Below are positions 62,186-64,000 of a stretch of 64,000 bases of DNA, in pieces (the first letter of the stretch is position 1; every line of letters begins with the position of its first letter). The notes beneath the pieces are model-generated. The model was given only the letters and a program-made list of their open reading frames with translations. It had not been told where the DNA came from and did not search any database. Origin of the DNA: Brevipalpus yothersi (lineage: Eukaryota; Arthropoda; Arachnida; Trombidiformes; Tenuipalpidae); assembly GCA_003956705.1 (NCBI GenBank), contig QZCP01000545.1, positions 62,001-126,000 of the forward strand. Direction: 5' to 3'. The position numbers were made by a program, and so were the translations under genes.

Positions 62186-62830
62186 ATGGACAGTCAATTG
62201 AGACCTTTGATTGTGAGATATGGAAACTTGGCTAATCCTGATGGCTCTGCCCTGTTGTGTCAGGGTAATACAGTTGTACAGGCATGTGTTTTTGGACCTA
62301 CTGAAGTGACTGGGAATCGTGAAAAAAATGATCGTGCTGCGTTGTTCGTAATTTTTAAGCCCAAAAATTTGTGCAACAAAATGTCTTCAAAGCAAGAGTT
62401 TTACGAAAATTTCCTACTCAAAGCCTTAGAATCAGTAATTTACCTCGATATGCATCCTCGGACAAGTATAACTGTGGTTATCCAAGAGATTCAAGATGAT
62501 GGATGTATCTTGAGTGCAGCCTTAAATGCTTCATGTGCAGCTCTTCTCGATGCTGGAATTCCAATGCGAAGTCTGATAACTGGTATCATGTTCGAGATGG
62601 ATGAGGGGGGAAATATTTTTCTAGATCCAGATTTAGAGAAGAGTTCTGAATGCCAATTCAAATTGATCATTGCTCTAGAAGGAGTGAATCATAATATAGT
62701 TTCTCTGATTAATGAGGGTAATTTGACCGTTGAACAAATGAAAAAGTGTCTTAAGATTGGTCGCATTGCTTCGAGAGAAATTTCGAGTTTTTATGAGGAT
62801 TCAATGAAGAAACGGTTTCTGCCAAGCTGA
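62186..62830 (+). CDS. EXOSC5: Exosome core subunit RRP46/EXOSC5
   Basis: RNase PH-fold subunit of the nuclear and cytoplasmic RNA exosome ring. Single exon of 214 residues. Motifs in family order: MDSQLRPLIVRYGNLANPDGSALLCQGNT (residues 1-29), VFGPTEVTGNREKNDRAAL, MHPRTSITVVIQEIQDDGCILSAALNASCAALLDAGIP (about 100-140) and the MKKCLKIGRIASREI C-terminal helix. As in metazoan EXOSC5, the phosphorolytic active-site residues are not obviously present, in line with a structural role. The start is the first in-frame ATG and fits the family N terminus; the frame extends 20 codons upstream from a GTG. Confidence 0.9.
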   Translation: MDSQLRPLIVRYGNLANPDGSALLCQGNTVVQACVFGPTEVTGNREKNDRAALFVIFKPKNLCNKMSSKQEFYENFLLKALESVIYLDMHPRTSITVVIQEIQDDGCILSAALNASCAALLDAGIPMRSLITGIMFEMDEGGNIFLDPDLEKSSECQFKLIIALEGVNHNIVSLINEGNLTVEQMKKCLKIGRIASREISSFYEDSMKKRFLPS

Positions 62831-63110
62831 CTTATGGAAAAATCGAAAGGTCTCGATTTAATGTTTCACGATTGCAACCATTATCTCTGATCATTAAAGA
62901 TTTAAGTTTGCTCACTAGCCACAGAAAGAACAGAAATCAATATAAATCTCGGTTTAATGCTACATGTTGGAATTTTCCATGGTTACAGGTTGAAAAATTG
63001 ATGCGGTTCCAAATCTACTCAAATAGATATTATCAGTGGATGATTCGAAACGAATCCTTCCTCCGAAGGCGATTGAAAAATTGCTAAACTTGATGATTCA
63101 ATAGAAACAA

Positions 63111-63639
63111 TCATTTGGATGAGGACTCTTGCTCATTCCCATCTTCTGCATCCAGAGCAACTTCCTCACTGGTTTTGCCGGGATAAAGGTTGGGATAGCT
63201 GGCCATACATTCTTGAAGAAGAGAAAACTTGTCAACACATTCAGCTCCTTTAGCTTCTGATTGACTGTTATGGAAACAAGAGAAAGCTTCTCTAAATTGA
63301 AATCCACATGGACCTGAAGCCATTCCACCAAGACAAGGACAGTTCCAATTTATTTCTCCATTTGGCAGCATTAAGCCGGGTTCGATGTCTTCCTCCTTAG
63401 GCTCACTGAGCTCTATCTTGCTCTCCTTTGCGAGCTCTTCCTCAGGCAGGATAATGATACGATCTTTACCAATTTGTCTACAATAACCTTTGAACGATCC
63501 TTCGATATCACTGGAAATCATCAAGAGATAGATTAAGCTTAACGGTGTTCGGTAACTCGGTACAAATTGTTAACCACACTTACCTATCGAGAGCTCGGCT
63601 GCTCTCCAGAGCCACTTGAGAGCTACTTTTGCTCGACAT
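63111..63639 (-). CDS. CHCHD4: Mitochondrial import oxidoreductase MIA40
   Basis: Intermembrane-space oxidoreductase that oxidises and traps twin-Cys substrates with its partner ALR/Erv1. Exons 63639-63584 and 63510-63111 give 151 residues. The redox CPC motif is in NWNCPCLGGMASGPCGFQFR (about residue 77), followed by the twin CX9C helices: C...FREAFSCF (first pair) and CVDKFSLLQEC (second pair), then YPNLYP. YCRQIGKDRIIILPEEE near residue 29 is also typical. The N-terminal Ser-rich exon (MSSKSSSQVALESSRALDR) is an extension relative to human. A second ATG 10 bp upstream of the start opens a short overlapping frame. Confidence 0.96.
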
Positions 63640-64000
63640 TTTTCACCATGCAATCGGTGGCCTGAAAACCCGAGTGATTACGAACACAAAAATTAACTAG
63701 TAAATGGTAACGAAAAAGTATCTTGACACTAGAACATGTGAACTTATTAGTTGAACTCGAAGCCTCGACTCAACATTGAATGTTGAACATTCAAGCACGC
63801 GGAGCTTTTGCGCAAGCTCATTAGTGCACTCTTCTCTCGAGCGTCCTCTAGTGCCTTAAAAGGGTTCTCATCAGATTTGTTTCTGAAATCGAAATATTCA
63901 ATATTTTATCATGAAATCTTCATAAATGGAGAGATTTTGCAATTAATGTTGAGACAAATGGTTGAAAGAGGTTGAAAAGTGGTGCAAAAAAATTTGATCA
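63640..64000. other. Upstream region of CHCHD4 to the window edge
   Basis: Contains the CHCHD4 5' UTR with an out-of-frame ATG at 63647-63649. No other gene is visible; the rest is AT-rich. Confidence 0.45.

Noticed and set aside
62872..63087. 71-codon frame between EXOSC5 and CHCHD4
   Set aside because: Starts at TTG, no family resemblance, and lies between convergent 3' ends.

Overview
The window is eukaryotic: AT-rich, genes split by short GT-AG introns (mostly 50-200 bp), long (TC)n tracts and no operons. A short (TTAGG)-type tract, a formin-like/Frl orthologue and a decayed FTZ-F1 ligand-binding domain point to an arthropod. The compact genes and the expansion of carboxylesterase-like genes would fit a mite, but the sequence alone does not settle the species. 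Most gene models below were built by hand: reading frame was checked across each GT-AG junction and against remembered family conservation.

Layout. 1-7.6 kb: no supportable gene, many microsatellites. 7.6-13.7 kb: a mitochondrial group, with mRpS22 (-), an inverted-repeat MITE-like element, mRpS34 (+), a two-membrane-segment protein (+) and the oxoglutarate/malate carrier SLC25A11 (+). 14.7-19.1 kb: an intronless divergent histone H2A (-), a probable proteasome assembly chaperone 1 (+), and two divergently transcribed small secreted proteins; one has an intron whose polypyrimidine tract is a (TC)53 microsatellite. 19.7-31.7 kb: four secreted carboxylesterase-fold proteins (one -, three +), all lacking the catalytic serine and histidine, shaped by a recent 3.3-kb tandem duplication and probable gene conversion.

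32.2-46.3 kb: an MFSD4/NaGLT1-type transporter (-), SHPRH (-), the spliceosome-linked YJU2B/CCDC130 (+) and formin-like FMNL/Frl (-). 46.6-50.5 kb: decay and insertions, namely a frameshifted FTZ-F1 pseudogene, a small unidentified two-exon gene, an ABC-ATPase-like remnant and a TA-flanked Tc1/mariner-type MITE. 51.7-53.8 kb: a nine-exon Gly/Ala/Lys-rich secreted protein whose introns all split a codon after its first base (the second base is never phase-shifted). 55-56.3 kb: an EVH1-like plus CRIB-like protein (-). 59.7-64 kb: RPUSD4-type pseudouridine synthase with a long N-terminal extension (-), exosome subunit EXOSC5/RRP46 (+) and CHCHD4/MIA40 (-).

Several housekeeping genes act in the same compartment: mRpS22, mRpS34, SLC25A11, RPUSD4 and MIA40 are all mitochondrial. 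This is clustering by location only; nothing suggests co-transcription. The most unusual content is the tandem array of catalytically dead secreted esterase-like proteins and the Gly/Ala/Lys-rich exon-repeat gene.
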